Below are positions 17,825-25,905 of a stretch of DNA of 50,045 nucleotides, in pieces. How positions within the stretch are numbered: the stretch's first letter is position 1; every line of letters starts with the position of its first letter. This stretch comes from Micromonospora arida (GTDB lineage Bacteria; Actinomycetota; Actinomycetes; Mycobacteriales; Micromonosporaceae). The translations under genes and the position numbers were made by a program. The stretch covers positions 1 to 50,045 of the forward strand of contig NZ_QGSY01000080.1 in the NCBI RefSeq assembly GCF_003857035.1, read 5' to 3'. Below the pieces are notes generated by a model. It was not told the origin of the DNA. It did not search any database and saw nothing but the letters and a program-made list of their open reading frames with translations.

Positions 17825-18478
17825 ATGCGCATCGTGATCGCCGACGACGCCGTCCTGCTCCGGGAAGGGCTGGTCCGGCTGCTGACCGAGAGCGGGCACC
17901 AGGTGGTGGCCGCCGTCGGGGACGGTGACGCCCTGGTCGAGGCGGTGGTCGAGCACCGGCCCGACGTGTCGATCGTCGACGTCCGGATGCCGCCGTCGCA
18001 CACCGACGAGGGGTTGCGGGCCGCGGTGGAGGCCCGCCGGCTGGTGCCGCGCACCCCGATCCTGGTGCTCTCCCAGTACGTCGAGGTGTCGTACGCCGAT
18101 GATCTGCTCGCCACCACCGGCGGCGCCGGCGGCGGGATCGGTTACCTGCTCAAGGACCGGGTGGCCGCGATCGACGAGTTCCTGGACGCGCTGCGGCGGG
18201 TGGCGGGCGGCGGCACGGTGCTCGACCCGGAGGTGGTCGGTCAGCTCTTCGCCCGGCGTCGCCGGGACGACCCGCTGCGCGAGCTGACCCCCCGCGAGCG
18301 CGAGGTGCTCGCCCTGATGGCCGAGGGGCGCTCGAACACCGCCATCGCGCGCGCCCTGGTGGTCAGCGACGGCGCGGTGGAGAAGCACGTACGCAACATC
18401 TTCACCAAGCTCACCCTGCCGCCGGACACCGAACAGCACCGGCGGGTGCTGGCCGTCCTCACCTATCTGCGGAACTGA
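17825..18478 (+). CDS. NarL/LuxR-family response regulator
   Basis: 217 residues. The receiver domain has the acidic pair in MRIVIADDAVLLREG, phospho-acceptor Asp in VSIVDVRMPPSHTDEG, Ser in LVLSQY and Lys in YLLKDR. A LuxR-type HTH closes the protein (LTPREREVLALMAEGRSN, then AVEKHVRNIFTKL). It is the cognate partner of the preceding kinase, with which it is probably co-transcribed. TAGACA at 17811-17816 could give a second, internal promoter. The frame extends upstream into the kinase gene, but MRIVIADD is the family start. Confidence 0.93.
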   Translation: MRIVIADDAVLLREGLVRLLTESGHQVVAAVGDGDALVEAVVEHRPDVSIVDVRMPPSHTDEGLRAAVEARRLVPRTPILVLSQYVEVSYADDLLATTGGAGGGIGYLLKDRVAAIDEFLDALRRVAGGGTVLDPEVVGQLFARRRRDDPLRELTPREREVLALMAEGRSNTAIARALVVSDGAVEKHVRNIFTKLTLPPDTEQHRRVLAVLTYLRN

Positions 18479-19121
18479 CCTCCCGGGCCAGGGCCACCGC
18501 GTCGGTGAGGGTGTCCGCCACCGGGTGACCGGAGGCGCGCAGCCGGGCCGGGTCGGTGAACCCGCCGGTGTAGAGCACGGCACGGCCACCCACCGCGAGC
18601 GCCGCGTCCGCGTCGTCGATGGAGTCGCCGATCAGCACCACCGAGGCGCCGTCCATGCCCAGTTCGGCCAGGTGCTGCTGGAGCGACTCGGCCTTCTGGC
18701 CGCCGCCGACAGTGGCCCGCAGCCCGTCGACGCGGGTGAAGTGGCCGGTCAACCCGTGCGTGTGCACGGTCGGGACCAGCTCCTCGTGGAACCACATGGA
18801 GAGCAGGCTCTGGCTGCCCGGCCAGGCCGCCATCGCGGCGCGCGCGTCGGCGGCCAGCTCACAGGTGGTCAGCCCGGTGCGGTACGCGTCGTGGAAGATC
18901 TTGTCCAGTCGGCCGAACTCGTCGTCGTCCACGGCCTGCCCCAGCACCTCGGCGTAGTACTCGGCGATCGGCCTGCGGAACCGCACCCGGTGCTCGTCCA
19001 GGGTGACCGTCGGCCCGCCCAGGCTCGCGAACACGACATTGGTGGCGGACACCACCAGGCTGAGGTCGTTGAGCAGGGTGCCGTTCCAGTCCCAGACGAG
19101 GTGCGGGGGCGCAGAGGTCAT
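18459..19121 (-). CDS. HAD-superfamily phosphatase (phosphoglycolate phosphatase-like)
   Basis: 220 residues from the ATG at 19121. Motif I is VWDWNGTLLND, in which DxN replaces the usual DxD or DxT arrangement; the motif III lysine lies in GGGQKAESL and motif IV is IGDSIDDADAA. The cap-1 helical domain and length fit Gph/PGP-like HADs, although DWNGT variants may act on other sugar phosphates. The 3' end overlaps that of the convergent response regulator by 20 bp. TATGGT lies 6 nt before the ATG, so the gene may have its own leaderless promoter. Confidence 0.85.
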   Translation of the reverse strand: MTSAPPHLVWDWNGTLLNDLSLVVSATNVVFASLGGPTVTLDEHRVRFRRPIAEYYAEVLGQAVDDDEFGRLDKIFHDAYRTGLTTCELAADARAAMAAWPGSQSLLSMWFHEELVPTVHTHGLTGHFTRVDGLRATVGGGQKAESLQQHLAELGMDGASVVLIGDSIDDADAALAVGGRAVLYTGGFTDPARLRASGHPVADTLTDAVALAREVSSADR

Positions 19122-19127
19122 CAGAGC

Positions 19128-19133
19128 ACCATA
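19128..19133 (-). promoter_or_regulatory. -10 box (TATGGT) of the HAD gene
   Basis: TATGGT on the minus strand is followed by 6 nt and the ATG at 19121, as in the other leaderless starts of this window. Confidence 0.55.
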
Positions 19134-19141
19134 GGCACCCG

Positions 19142-19396
19142 TCAGAGCTGCGGCGTGGTCAGGTCCCGCAGCAGCCGGTCCTCCTCGACCCGCCAGTAGC
19201 CGTGCTCCTTGCCGTCGAGCATCACCACCGGCAGCCGGTCCCCGTACTCCCGCTCCAGCCCCTCGTCGCCGGTGACGTCCCACTCGACCCACTTGTCACC
19301 GGTGACCGCGACCACCCGGTCGAGCGCCGCCTTGGCGTCGTCGCACAGGTGGCAGCCGGGTCGGGTGATCAGGGCGAGTCGGGCGTCACTGGCCAT
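19142..19396 (-). CDS. Glutaredoxin-like thiol protein
   Basis: 84 residues with a thioredoxin fold: LALITRPGCHLCDDAKAAL carries the CxxC redox pair and LPVVMLDG the cis-Pro. These small DUF836/glutaredoxin-family proteins are expected to be cytoplasmic disulfide oxidoreductases; their reductant in mycothiol-using actinomycetes is not clear. The start overlaps the ligase 3' end by 11 bp and has a strong internal GGAGGT 6 nt upstream, which shows translational coupling. Mycobacteria place a similar gene just before hemA, from memory. Confidence 0.85.
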   Translation of the reverse strand: MASDARLALITRPGCHLCDDAKAALDRVVAVTGDKWVEWDVTGDEGLEREYGDRLPVVMLDGKEHGYWRVEEDRLLRDLTTPQL

Positions 19397-21014
19397 CGGT
19401 TACCTCCGTGCGGTCGGTCGGCGTCGCCGACCGGAGTTGGGTCTTGCGTACCTTGCCGATCGCCGAGTGCGGCAGGGCGTCGACGAACTCGACAGCGGTC
19501 GGGCACTTGAACCGGGCCAGGTTCCGTGCGCAGTGGGCGAGCAACTCCTCGCTGGTCACCGGTCGGCCCTGCACCGGCACCACGTACGCCCGCACAGTCT
19601 CGCCGGTCCGCGGGTGCGGCACACCCAGTACCGCCGACTCGATCACCCCGGGGTGCCCGGCGAGCACCAGCTCGACCTCGTGCGGATAGACGTTGAAACC
19701 GTTGACCAGGATCAACTCGCCGAGCCGGTCGACCAGGAAGAGGTCGCCGTCCTCGTCGGCGTACGCGATGTCACCGGTGCCCCACCAACCCTCGGTGTCC
19801 GGGCCGCCCCGACCGTCAGGCCAGTAGCCGGTGAAGAGGTTCGGGCCGGACACCACGATCTGCCCCGGGTCGGTGCCTGGCGCCACGTCGGAGATGTCCA
19901 GCTCGTCCGGGTCGTCGTCGGCGGGGACGGCCAGCCCGTCGCGCCACAGGTCCGTCCCGTCGGCGCCGACCAGGCGTAACCGCACCCCGGGCAGCGGCCG
20001 GCCGATCGAACCCGGCTTGGCCACGCCGCCGACGAGGGTGGAGGTGAGCACCGGCGCGGTCTCGGTGAGGCCGTACCCGATGTGCACCTGATGCCCGGTG
20101 ACCTCCGTGAAGCGCGCCGCGACCGCGGGTTCGAGCGGTGCCGCGCCGCAGACCGCCACCCGCACCGACGCGGTCGCCGCGCGGGCCGTGGCCGCGCCGG
20201 CCCAGGTCAGGAACATCGACGGTACGCCGACCAGCACGCTGACCCGGTGCCGCGCGATCTCGTCCAGCCCCGCCGTCGGGCCCGGCTCGTCGAGCAGCAC
20301 ACCTGTCGCGCCGTGGTGCACGACCGCGCCGAGCCCCGAGTTGAGCCCGTACGCGTGGAACAGCGGCAACGCCAGGAGAACAGTGTCGGTCGGCCCGACC
20401 ACCGGCGGTTCGATCTCCGCGACCTGTTCGTGGTTGGCGAGCAGCGCCTGGTGCGAGAGCATCGCCCCCTTGGGTCGCCCCTCGGTGCCGGAGGTGTAGA
20501 GCAGTACAGCCAGGTCGGCGCCGCCGCGTCGAGGGCGGGGTGCCGCTCCGGGCGCCTCGGCGGTCGGTGGCGTGCCGTGCACCGAGGCGAGCGCGGGCAG
20601 CTCGGCGGCCACGTCGGCGACCAGGCCTCGAACGTGGTCGGTGGCGATGAGCACCGACGCGCCGGAGTCGGCCAGCACGTGCCGTAGCTCCGGAGCGGTG
20701 AGGTCGGGGTTGACCGGCACGGTGACCAGCCCGGCGCGGAGGGCGCCGAGCCAGGCGATCACGAAGTCCGGTGTGTTGGGCAGCGCGATGGCGACGCGTG
20801 GCGGCGTACCGCCGGGGTCGGTGGGTGGCGCGGCGGCGGACAGGCCGCGGGCGGCGGCGTCCACCGCGGCGTCCAGTTCGGACCAGCTCACTGTGTGCTC
20901 ACGCCAGTGCAGCGCGGGTCGGCCGGCGCGGTCGAGAGCCGCGCGGCGGACGCGGTCGGCGAGGTTCGGCGCGGGGCTTTCCGAGGCGTCCTGCACGGTG
21001 ATCGAGTCTGGCAC
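19386..21014 (-). CDS. AMP-forming acyl-CoA synthetase/ligase
   Basis: About 542 residues from the GTG at 21014. LLYTSGTEGRPKGAMLSH is the P-loop-like AMP-binding motif; YGLTETAP (A5), GDIAYADEDGDLFLVDR (A7) and GKVRKTQLR with the catalytic A10 lysine complete the ANL-family set. Residues 20-110 form the N-terminal adenylation subdomain. The likely reaction is ATP-dependent activation of a fatty or aromatic acid and transfer to CoA; the substrate is unknown. The frame runs open to 21245, but the extra residues look noncoding; another GTG at 20996 is possible. Co-transcribed with the glutaredoxin-like gene. Confidence 0.88.
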   Translation of the reverse strand: MPDSITVQDASESPAPNLADRVRRAALDRAGRPALHWREHTVSWSELDAAVDAAARGLSAAAPPTDPGGTPPRVAIALPNTPDFVIAWLGALRAGLVTVPVNPDLTAPELRHVLADSGASVLIATDHVRGLVADVAAELPALASVHGTPPTAEAPGAAPRPRRGGADLAVLLYTSGTEGRPKGAMLSHQALLANHEQVAEIEPPVVGPTDTVLLALPLFHAYGLNSGLGAVVHHGATGVLLDEPGPTAGLDEIARHRVSVLVGVPSMFLTWAGAATARAATASVRVAVCGAAPLEPAVAARFTEVTGHQVHIGYGLTETAPVLTSTLVGGVAKPGSIGRPLPGVRLRLVGADGTDLWRDGLAVPADDDPDELDISDVAPGTDPGQIVVSGPNLFTGYWPDGRGGPDTEGWWGTGDIAYADEDGDLFLVDRLGELILVNGFNVYPHEVELVLAGHPGVIESAVLGVPHPRTGETVRAYVVPVQGRPVTSEELLAHCARNLARFKCPTAVEFVDALPHSAIGKVRKTQLRSATPTDRTEVTDGQ

Positions 21015-21429
21015 AGCGGACGGCGACGGGCCACGCCCGATGACTGGGGCACGCCCGGAGGACGACACCGCGAAAGTCCCGTTCACAGGACTGTCCGGTG
21101 TGCCACCGGCGATCCGATCAGGTCCTGTCGATGGGACGTGCGACGCTGACCATGGGCAGTTCGGCGGCCCCCGTCCGGCCGCCCGGCACGGCGGGTCAAC
21201 CGAACGGGCGGCGCGCCTCCGACCTGGGGATCCATCTTGGAACACCAGGCCGACGGAAAGTCAATCGCACACGACGGACAACCGGTCCGCCATCGGTGCG
21301 GCGGAGCGGGAAATACTTCCGCCTTGTGTAACGGACTTGCCACGCGCGGGTGACGTTGGCCCTATCATCACTCGGGTCGGCTCACCCCATTTGCCGTGAG
21401 TCGACACCCCTCAGCCCGAGGAGGCCCCC
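21015..21429. other. Divergent intergenic region before bldN
   Basis: 415 bp between the ligase and the ORF upstream of bldN. I find no gene, no strong inverted repeat and no certain promoter. TGTAAC at 21327-21332 and CGTTGG at 21354-21359 resemble sigma-BldN elements but are 21 bp apart, which is too far. Confidence 0.5.
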
Positions 21430-21585
21430 GTGCCTGTGAGCGCATTGGACCAGCACCTCCAGGGGATTTGCCGCCCGTCGGCAACTCCCGTGACCGTCCT
21501 GCCCGACCGGTCACCCGGTCGGTCCGCCCCGACGAGACCCAGACCGGCCCGCCCGGCGACCGACGGGACGGGGGCAACGCGGTGA
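21430..21585 (+). CDS. 51-residue ORF translationally coupled to bldN
   Basis: GTG at 21430 follows a strong ribosome binding site (GAGGAGG, 21418-21424) by 5 nt. The frame runs 51 codons (MPVSALDQHLQGICRPS...) and ends with a TGA at 21583-21585 that overlaps the bldN GTG at 21582 in a GTGA junction. Third-position GC is about 80 percent, lower than in nearby genes but above chance. It matches no family I know. It could be a leader peptide controlling bldN translation, or the true bldN initiation site followed by a frame change. bldN itself has no comparable Shine-Dalgarno sequence, so coupling would matter. Confidence 0.5.
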   Translation: MPVSALDQHLQGICRPSATPVTVLPDRSPGRSAPTRPRPARPATDGTGATR

Positions 21586-22538
21586 CCACCTTCGGTTACG
21601 CGGAACGCCCGGTCGGCCTGACCGGTCAACCCGCCCGCTCCCACGTCAACGAGCGGCCGGCGGCCCGTGCTCCATCGGACGAACAGCACGGCGGCGTCGT
21701 GCGGGGTGACGGCGCGGCGCAGCGGATCCGCAGCCGGCCTCACCACAACGAGCCGCCCCCGCGACCCGCGGTGCCCGGCGGAAACGCGAAGCCGGCCGGC
21801 GGCCGGGTCGCCGTACCGTCCCGACCCACCATGCCTGTGCAGGGTCGTCGGGTAAGCGACACACCGGCGGTCACCACCGACCCGGCGGCGGGTGAGACAG
21901 CGGTGATCCCGGCGGTGCCGGCCACCACCGCGACCACCCCGACCGGTTTCCCGAGCCGCCCGGACCCGTCCGACCCGGCAACCGAGGTCTGGACGCTGAT
22001 CGAGCGGGCCCAGGCCGGCGAGTCCGAGGCGTTCGGTCTGATCTACGACCGTTACGTGGACACCGTCTTCCGGTTCGTCTACTTCCGGGTCGGCAACCGG
22101 CAACTCGCCGAGGATCTCACCTCGGACACCTTCCTGCGCGCGCTCAAGCGGATCGGCAGCTTCACCTGGCAGGGCCGCGACCTCGGCGCCTGGCTGGTGA
22201 CGATCGCCCGCAACCTCGTCGCGGACCACTTCAAGTCGGGCCGGTACCGGCTGGAGGTCACCACCGGCGACGTGCTCGACGCCGACCGGGAGGACCGCGG
22301 CCCGGAGGGCAGCCCGGAGGCGGCGGTGGTGGAGCACATCACCAACGTCGCGCTCCTCACCGCGGTGAAGCAGCTCAACCCAGAGCAGCAGGAGTGCATC
22401 GTGCTCCGCTTCCTCCAGGGCTTCTCGGTCGCCGAGACGGCCCGCGCGATGGGCAAGAACGAGGGAGCGATCAAGGCCCTCCAGTACCGCGCCGTCCGCG
22501 CCCTGGCCCGGCTGCTGCCCGACGGCTTCCAGCCGTAG
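21582..22538 (+). CDS. bldN: ECF-type developmental RNA polymerase sigma factor, BldN-like
   Basis: 318 residues from the GTG at 21582. The first 135 residues are Pro/Arg-rich and disordered, like the pro-sequence of Streptomyces BldN. Region 2 (about 150-215) reads AFGLIYDRYVDTVFRFVYFRVG and LAEDLTSDTFLRALKRIGSF; FTWQGRDLGAWLVTIARNLVADHFKS follows as two matching blocks. Region 4 (about 255-310) has LNPEQQECIVLRFLQGFSVA and MGKNEGAIKALQYRAVRALA. These blocks match S. coelicolor BldN closely by memory. BldN directs genes for aerial hyphae and sporulation. The rsbN-like gene follows. Confidence 0.9.
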   Translation: MTTFGYAERPVGLTGQPARSHVNERPAARAPSDEQHGGVVRGDGAAQRIRSRPHHNEPPPRPAVPGGNAKPAGGRVAVPSRPTMPVQGRRVSDTPAVTTDPAAGETAVIPAVPATTATTPTGFPSRPDPSDPATEVWTLIERAQAGESEAFGLIYDRYVDTVFRFVYFRVGNRQLAEDLTSDTFLRALKRIGSFTWQGRDLGAWLVTIARNLVADHFKSGRYRLEVTTGDVLDADREDRGPEGSPEAAVVEHITNVALLTAVKQLNPEQQECIVLRFLQGFSVAETARAMGKNEGAIKALQYRAVRALARLLPDGFQP

Positions 22539-22827
22539 TTTGTTACGGCGGGACCGACGGGCGTCGATCAGCGTCCGCGCAGCTCAAAGTCGGTCCCGCC
22601 CGGTGATGACCATCACTTTCTGTAATTTCCGCTCCGTCAGGCCCGTAACCCGTGCCCGGTCCGCCGCGTTTCTCCGGGTGCGACCGGTGGATGTCCCGGC
22701 AGGCCCGGGTCACCGAGGTCCGACCGGCATGCCGGCGGCACCTCACCTCCGTGGTGTCACACTGCCGCCCGGTCGCTGGCAACGACGGCGGCCGACCGGC
22801 CGTGACCAGCGAGAGGAGGTGCCTGCG
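22539..22827. promoter_or_regulatory. bldN-rsbN intergenic region with candidate sigma-BldN promoter
   Basis: CGTAAC at 22644-22649 and CGTTTC at 22667-22672 are 17 bp apart. The first matches the sigma-BldN -35 consensus exactly and the second matches CGTTGA at four of six positions; the published spacer is about 16 bp, as I recall. The rest of the 289-bp gap shows no gene. Confidence 0.5.
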
Positions 22828-23697
22828 GTGGACAACACCCTCTTCTCCCGCCGGCGCGCGGAGCGCTTCGCGCAGCTTCTCGACGAGGCCAACGGCGCTC
22901 GACGACACCACGTGCGATCCCGGGTGGACGGCCAACTGGCACCGCTCGTCGCAGTGGGTCAGCGGCTCAGCGTCGACCCCCCGGCTGTCGAGGTGGACCA
23001 GGACTTCCGTACCGGCCTGCGGGCGATGCTGCTCGCAACCGCCGAGCGGGAAGGGCTGGGCAGCACACCAGCGGCGGTCAGCGAACCGGCCGCCACGACC
23101 ACCCGCGGGCGGCTGCTGCCGGCGGTCACCGCACGGCGGGCCCGAGCCCGGGGCGCGATCCTGGTCGGCATCGCCGCCGGGGCCATCGCCGTCTCCGGGA
23201 TCTCCGCCGCCAGCGAGAACGCGGTGCCCGGTGACGCGCTGTACGGCATGAAGCGCTCCACCGAACGGGCACAGCTCGCTCTGGCCAGCTCCGACATCAG
23301 CAGGGGCCAGCTCTTCCTGGACTTCGCCCGGACCAGAGTCGGCGAAGCCGCCAAGCTGCGCGGTGACCGGATCGGCTACAGCGCCGTCCTCGACGACATG
23401 GACGCCGACAGCCGGCAGGGAGTTCGCCTGCTGACCTCGGCCGCTGTGCAGCGGGCCGAGCCGGGCAGCCTGGACACTCTCAACACCTTCGTGTCGAGCC
23501 AGCGCCGGGCGGTACGCGGTCTGCTCGACGGGAGCACCCGGGTCGATCGGGAACGGACCCAGCGGTCGCTGGTGTTGCTGGACAGCATCCGGGAACGCTC
23601 GGACGACCTGCGTGCGGCGATCGCCTGCGGCCTGCCGGCACCGACCGCGAGCGACGCCCTCGGGCCGAACCCGAGCACCTGCCCCGGGGCCCGCTGA
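22828..23697 (+). CDS. rsbN: RsbN-like membrane anti-sigma factor (DUF5667)
   Basis: 289 residues from the GTG at 22828, with GGAGG at 22815-22819. The cytoplasmic N-terminus (VDNTLFSRRRAERFAQLLDE) is the expected sigma-binding part. One transmembrane helix (GAILVGIAAGAIAVSGISAA) lies near 110-132, and ENAVPGDALYGMKRSTERAQ begins the extracytoplasmic DUF5667 domain. The tail ends in a Cys-containing segment. RsbN in Streptomyces venezuelae holds BldN inactive at the membrane; position and architecture agree. The frame is open back to 22540, but no start there has a ribosome binding site. Confidence 0.85.
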   Translation: MDNTLFSRRRAERFAQLLDEANGARRHHVRSRVDGQLAPLVAVGQRLSVDPPAVEVDQDFRTGLRAMLLATAEREGLGSTPAAVSEPAATTTRGRLLPAVTARRARARGAILVGIAAGAIAVSGISAASENAVPGDALYGMKRSTERAQLALASSDISRGQLFLDFARTRVGEAAKLRGDRIGYSAVLDDMDADSRQGVRLLTSAAVQRAEPGSLDTLNTFVSSQRRAVRGLLDGSTRVDRERTQRSLVLLDSIRERSDDLRAAIACGLPAPTASDALGPNPSTCPGAR

Positions 23698-23823
23698 CCC
23701 GCGTCCCCATACCGCACGTCCGACCGACCGCGCCACAGTTCGCTGTGTGCCCGGCCGGTCGCCCGTCTACGGCGGATACCCTCGCTGGGGAGCATCCGTC
23801 GTACCGGTGAGGAAGGGATTCGC

Positions 23824-24693
23824 GTGGCGCGTAGCCGTAAGGTGACGGTCAGCACCGACGCCGAGGGGCACACCGCGGCCTGGGCGGAGACCGACCTGGC
23901 CCCGGTCAGCGCACCCGACCCGACCGCCGCGGCGTTCTTCGACGTGGACAACACGATGATGCAGGGCGCGTCGATCTACTGGTTCGCCCGTGGTCTCGCC
24001 TCCCGGAACTACGTGACAACCGCCGACCTGGCCCGATTCGCCTGGCAGCAGCTCCGCTTCCGGGTGCTGGCCCGGGAGCACGCCGGTGACATGTCGCTGG
24101 CCAAGGAGGCGGCGCTGGCCTTCGTCCAGGGCTGGCGGGTCACCGAGGTCGAACACCTCGCCGAGGAGATCTTCGACGAGATGATGGCCCCCCGGATCTG
24201 GGCCGGCACCCACCAGCTCGCTCAGCGTCACCTGGATGCCGGTCAGCGGGTCTGGCTGGTCAGCGCCGCCCCCGTCGAGATCGGCCGGGTGATCGCCGCC
24301 CGGCTCGGCCTGACCGGTGCCATCGGCACGGTGGCCGAGGTGCTGGACGGGGCGTACACCGGGCGGTTGGTGGGTGACCTGATGCACGGGCCGGCCAAGG
24401 CTGAGGCGGTCACCCAGCTCGCCGCCGTGGAGGGGCTCGACCTGGTCCGCTGCGCGGCCTACAGCGATTCGGCGAACGACCTGCCGCTGCTCTACGCGGT
24501 GGGCCGGGCGGTGGCCGTCAACCCGGACGGCGCCCTGCTGCGACAGGCCCGCCAGCACGGCTGGGAGGTGCGGGACTTCCGCACCGGCCGTCGAGCGGCC
24601 AAGATCGCCGTACCGTCGACCGCGGCCGCCGGGCTGGTCGCGGGCGCGGTCACCGCCGGCCTGGCCCTACAGCGCCGCCGTCGCGCCGGCTGA
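23824..24693 (+). CDS. HAD-IB family phosphatase (SerB/CicA-like)
   Basis: 289 residues from the GTG at 23824, behind GAGGAAGGG. Motif I is FFDVDNTMM (nucleophile and acid Asp), motif II Ser lies in WLVSAAP, motif III Lys in GPAKAEAV and motif IV in YSDSANDLPLL. The C-terminus holds a hydrophobic stretch (AAAGLVAGAVTAGLALQ) and a basic end, so it may be membrane-associated. Mycobacterial SerB1 occupies the same place. The neighbouring PlsC-like acyltransferase hints at a lipid-phosphate substrate rather than phosphoserine, but this is inference. Confidence 0.88.
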   Translation: MARSRKVTVSTDAEGHTAAWAETDLAPVSAPDPTAAAFFDVDNTMMQGASIYWFARGLASRNYVTTADLARFAWQQLRFRVLAREHAGDMSLAKEAALAFVQGWRVTEVEHLAEEIFDEMMAPRIWAGTHQLAQRHLDAGQRVWLVSAAPVEIGRVIAARLGLTGAIGTVAEVLDGAYTGRLVGDLMHGPAKAEAVTQLAAVEGLDLVRCAAYSDSANDLPLLYAVGRAVAVNPDGALLRQARQHGWEVRDFRTGRRAAKIAVPSTAAAGLVAGAVTAGLALQRRRRAG

Positions 24694-24722
24694 CTTCACG
24701 CGACGCGTCGCGCCGGCCTGGT

Positions 24723-25850
24723 TCAGGGGCCGAACGGGTCGGGCCGTCGTTCCAGCAGCGTGTGCAGGGTCTGTTGGATGGTCTCCCGCACCTGGTCGGC
24801 GAGGTTGAAGACCACCAGCGGATCGTCCGCCGAGTCGGTCAGGTGGGCGGTGGGGATCGGCGGGCAGAACTCGATCAGCCACTTGCTGGGCAGCGGCACC
24901 ATGCCCAACGGGCCGAGCAGCGGGAACGTCGGCGTGACCGGGAAGTAGGGCAGCTTCAGCAGCCGCGCCAGGGGCTTGATGTCGGCGAGCATCGGGTAGA
25001 TCTCCTCGCCGCCGACGATGGCGACGGGCACGATCGGGGTGCCGGTGCGCAGCGCCGCCGAGACGAACCCGCCCCGCCCGAAGCGTTGCAGCTTGTAACG
25101 GTCGGCGTAGAGCTTGCCGATGCCCTTGAAGCCCTCGGGGAACACACCGACCAGATCGCCGCCGCCGAGCAGCCGCTCGGCGTCCGGGTTGCAGGCCACC
25201 GTGCCGCCGGTCTTGCGGGCCAACTCGGAGACCACCGGCATCCGGAAGACCAGGTCGGCGCCGAGCAGCCGCAGGTAGCGGTGGGCGGGATGCTTGTCGT
25301 GCAGCGCCGCCGAGAGGATCAGGGCGTCCAGTGCCACCGTCCCGGAGTGGTTGCCGACCACCAGGGCGGGCCCGTCCACGGGGACGTGCTCCACCCCACT
25401 GACCTCGGTGCGGAACCAGTCCCGGTAGAGCAGCCGCAGCAGCGGGTGGAAGACCGCGTCGGTCAACTCCGAGTCGAAACCGAACTCGTCGACCTCGTAG
25501 TCACCGGAGAGCCGCCGGCGCAGGAACGCCAACCCGTTCGCGACCTTGCGGTCCCAGTGGTCCCCGGGCCGGTCCGACACCGCCGGCTCGGTGCCGCCGG
25601 TCAACCCGGCGTCGACCTCGTCGGCAGGTTTCGCGGTCGGCGATGCGCTTGAGGCGCGCGGTGCGGTCGGGGTCGGAGTTGAGGCCGGCGGTGTGATCGA
25701 GGCCGGCGGTTCCGTCGGGGTCGGCGCGGCCTGCGCGGCCGGTCGATGTCCATTGCGCCGCGCCGGCTCCGCGTCCGGCGCGGGCACCTGCTGCGGTACG
25801 TCGAAACGCCCGACCGACTGCGGGTCGCGCCCCTCCTCCGGCCCACTCAT
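24723..25850 (-). CDS. PlsC-like lysophospholipid acyltransferase
   Basis: 375 residues. The first 100 are a Pro/Ala/Thr-rich linker. The catalytic part has VGNHSGTVALDALILS, where the His-Asp pair is separated by six residues instead of the canonical four, then VFPEGFKGIGK (acyl-acceptor phosphate binding) and PIVPVAIVGGEE. The likely reaction is acyl transfer to lysophosphatidic acid or a related glycerolipid at the inner membrane. It is convergent with the HAD gene and lies 55 bp downstream of the galE-like gene in the same direction. Mycobacteria keep the same pair (galE2-Rv0502, from memory). Confidence 0.88.
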   Translation of the reverse strand: MSGPEEGRDPQSVGRFDVPQQVPAPDAEPARRNGHRPAAQAAPTPTEPPASITPPASTPTPTAPRASSASPTAKPADEVDAGLTGGTEPAVSDRPGDHWDRKVANGLAFLRRRLSGDYEVDEFGFDSELTDAVFHPLLRLLYRDWFRTEVSGVEHVPVDGPALVVGNHSGTVALDALILSAALHDKHPAHRYLRLLGADLVFRMPVVSELARKTGGTVACNPDAERLLGGGDLVGVFPEGFKGIGKLYADRYKLQRFGRGGFVSAALRTGTPIVPVAIVGGEEIYPMLADIKPLARLLKLPYFPVTPTFPLLGPLGMVPLPSKWLIEFCPPIPTAHLTDSADDPLVVFNLADQVRETIQQTLHTLLERRPDPFGP

Positions 25851-25905
25851 GATGCCGCCTCGGTTCGCGACTGCGGGGCTCGCAAGACCGGCTCACTCCT
25901 CGCGC

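Noticed and set aside
21327..21359. Sigma-BldN promoter upstream of bldN (TGTAAC and CGTTGG)
   Set aside because: The spacer is 21 bp, well outside the 16-17 bp expected.
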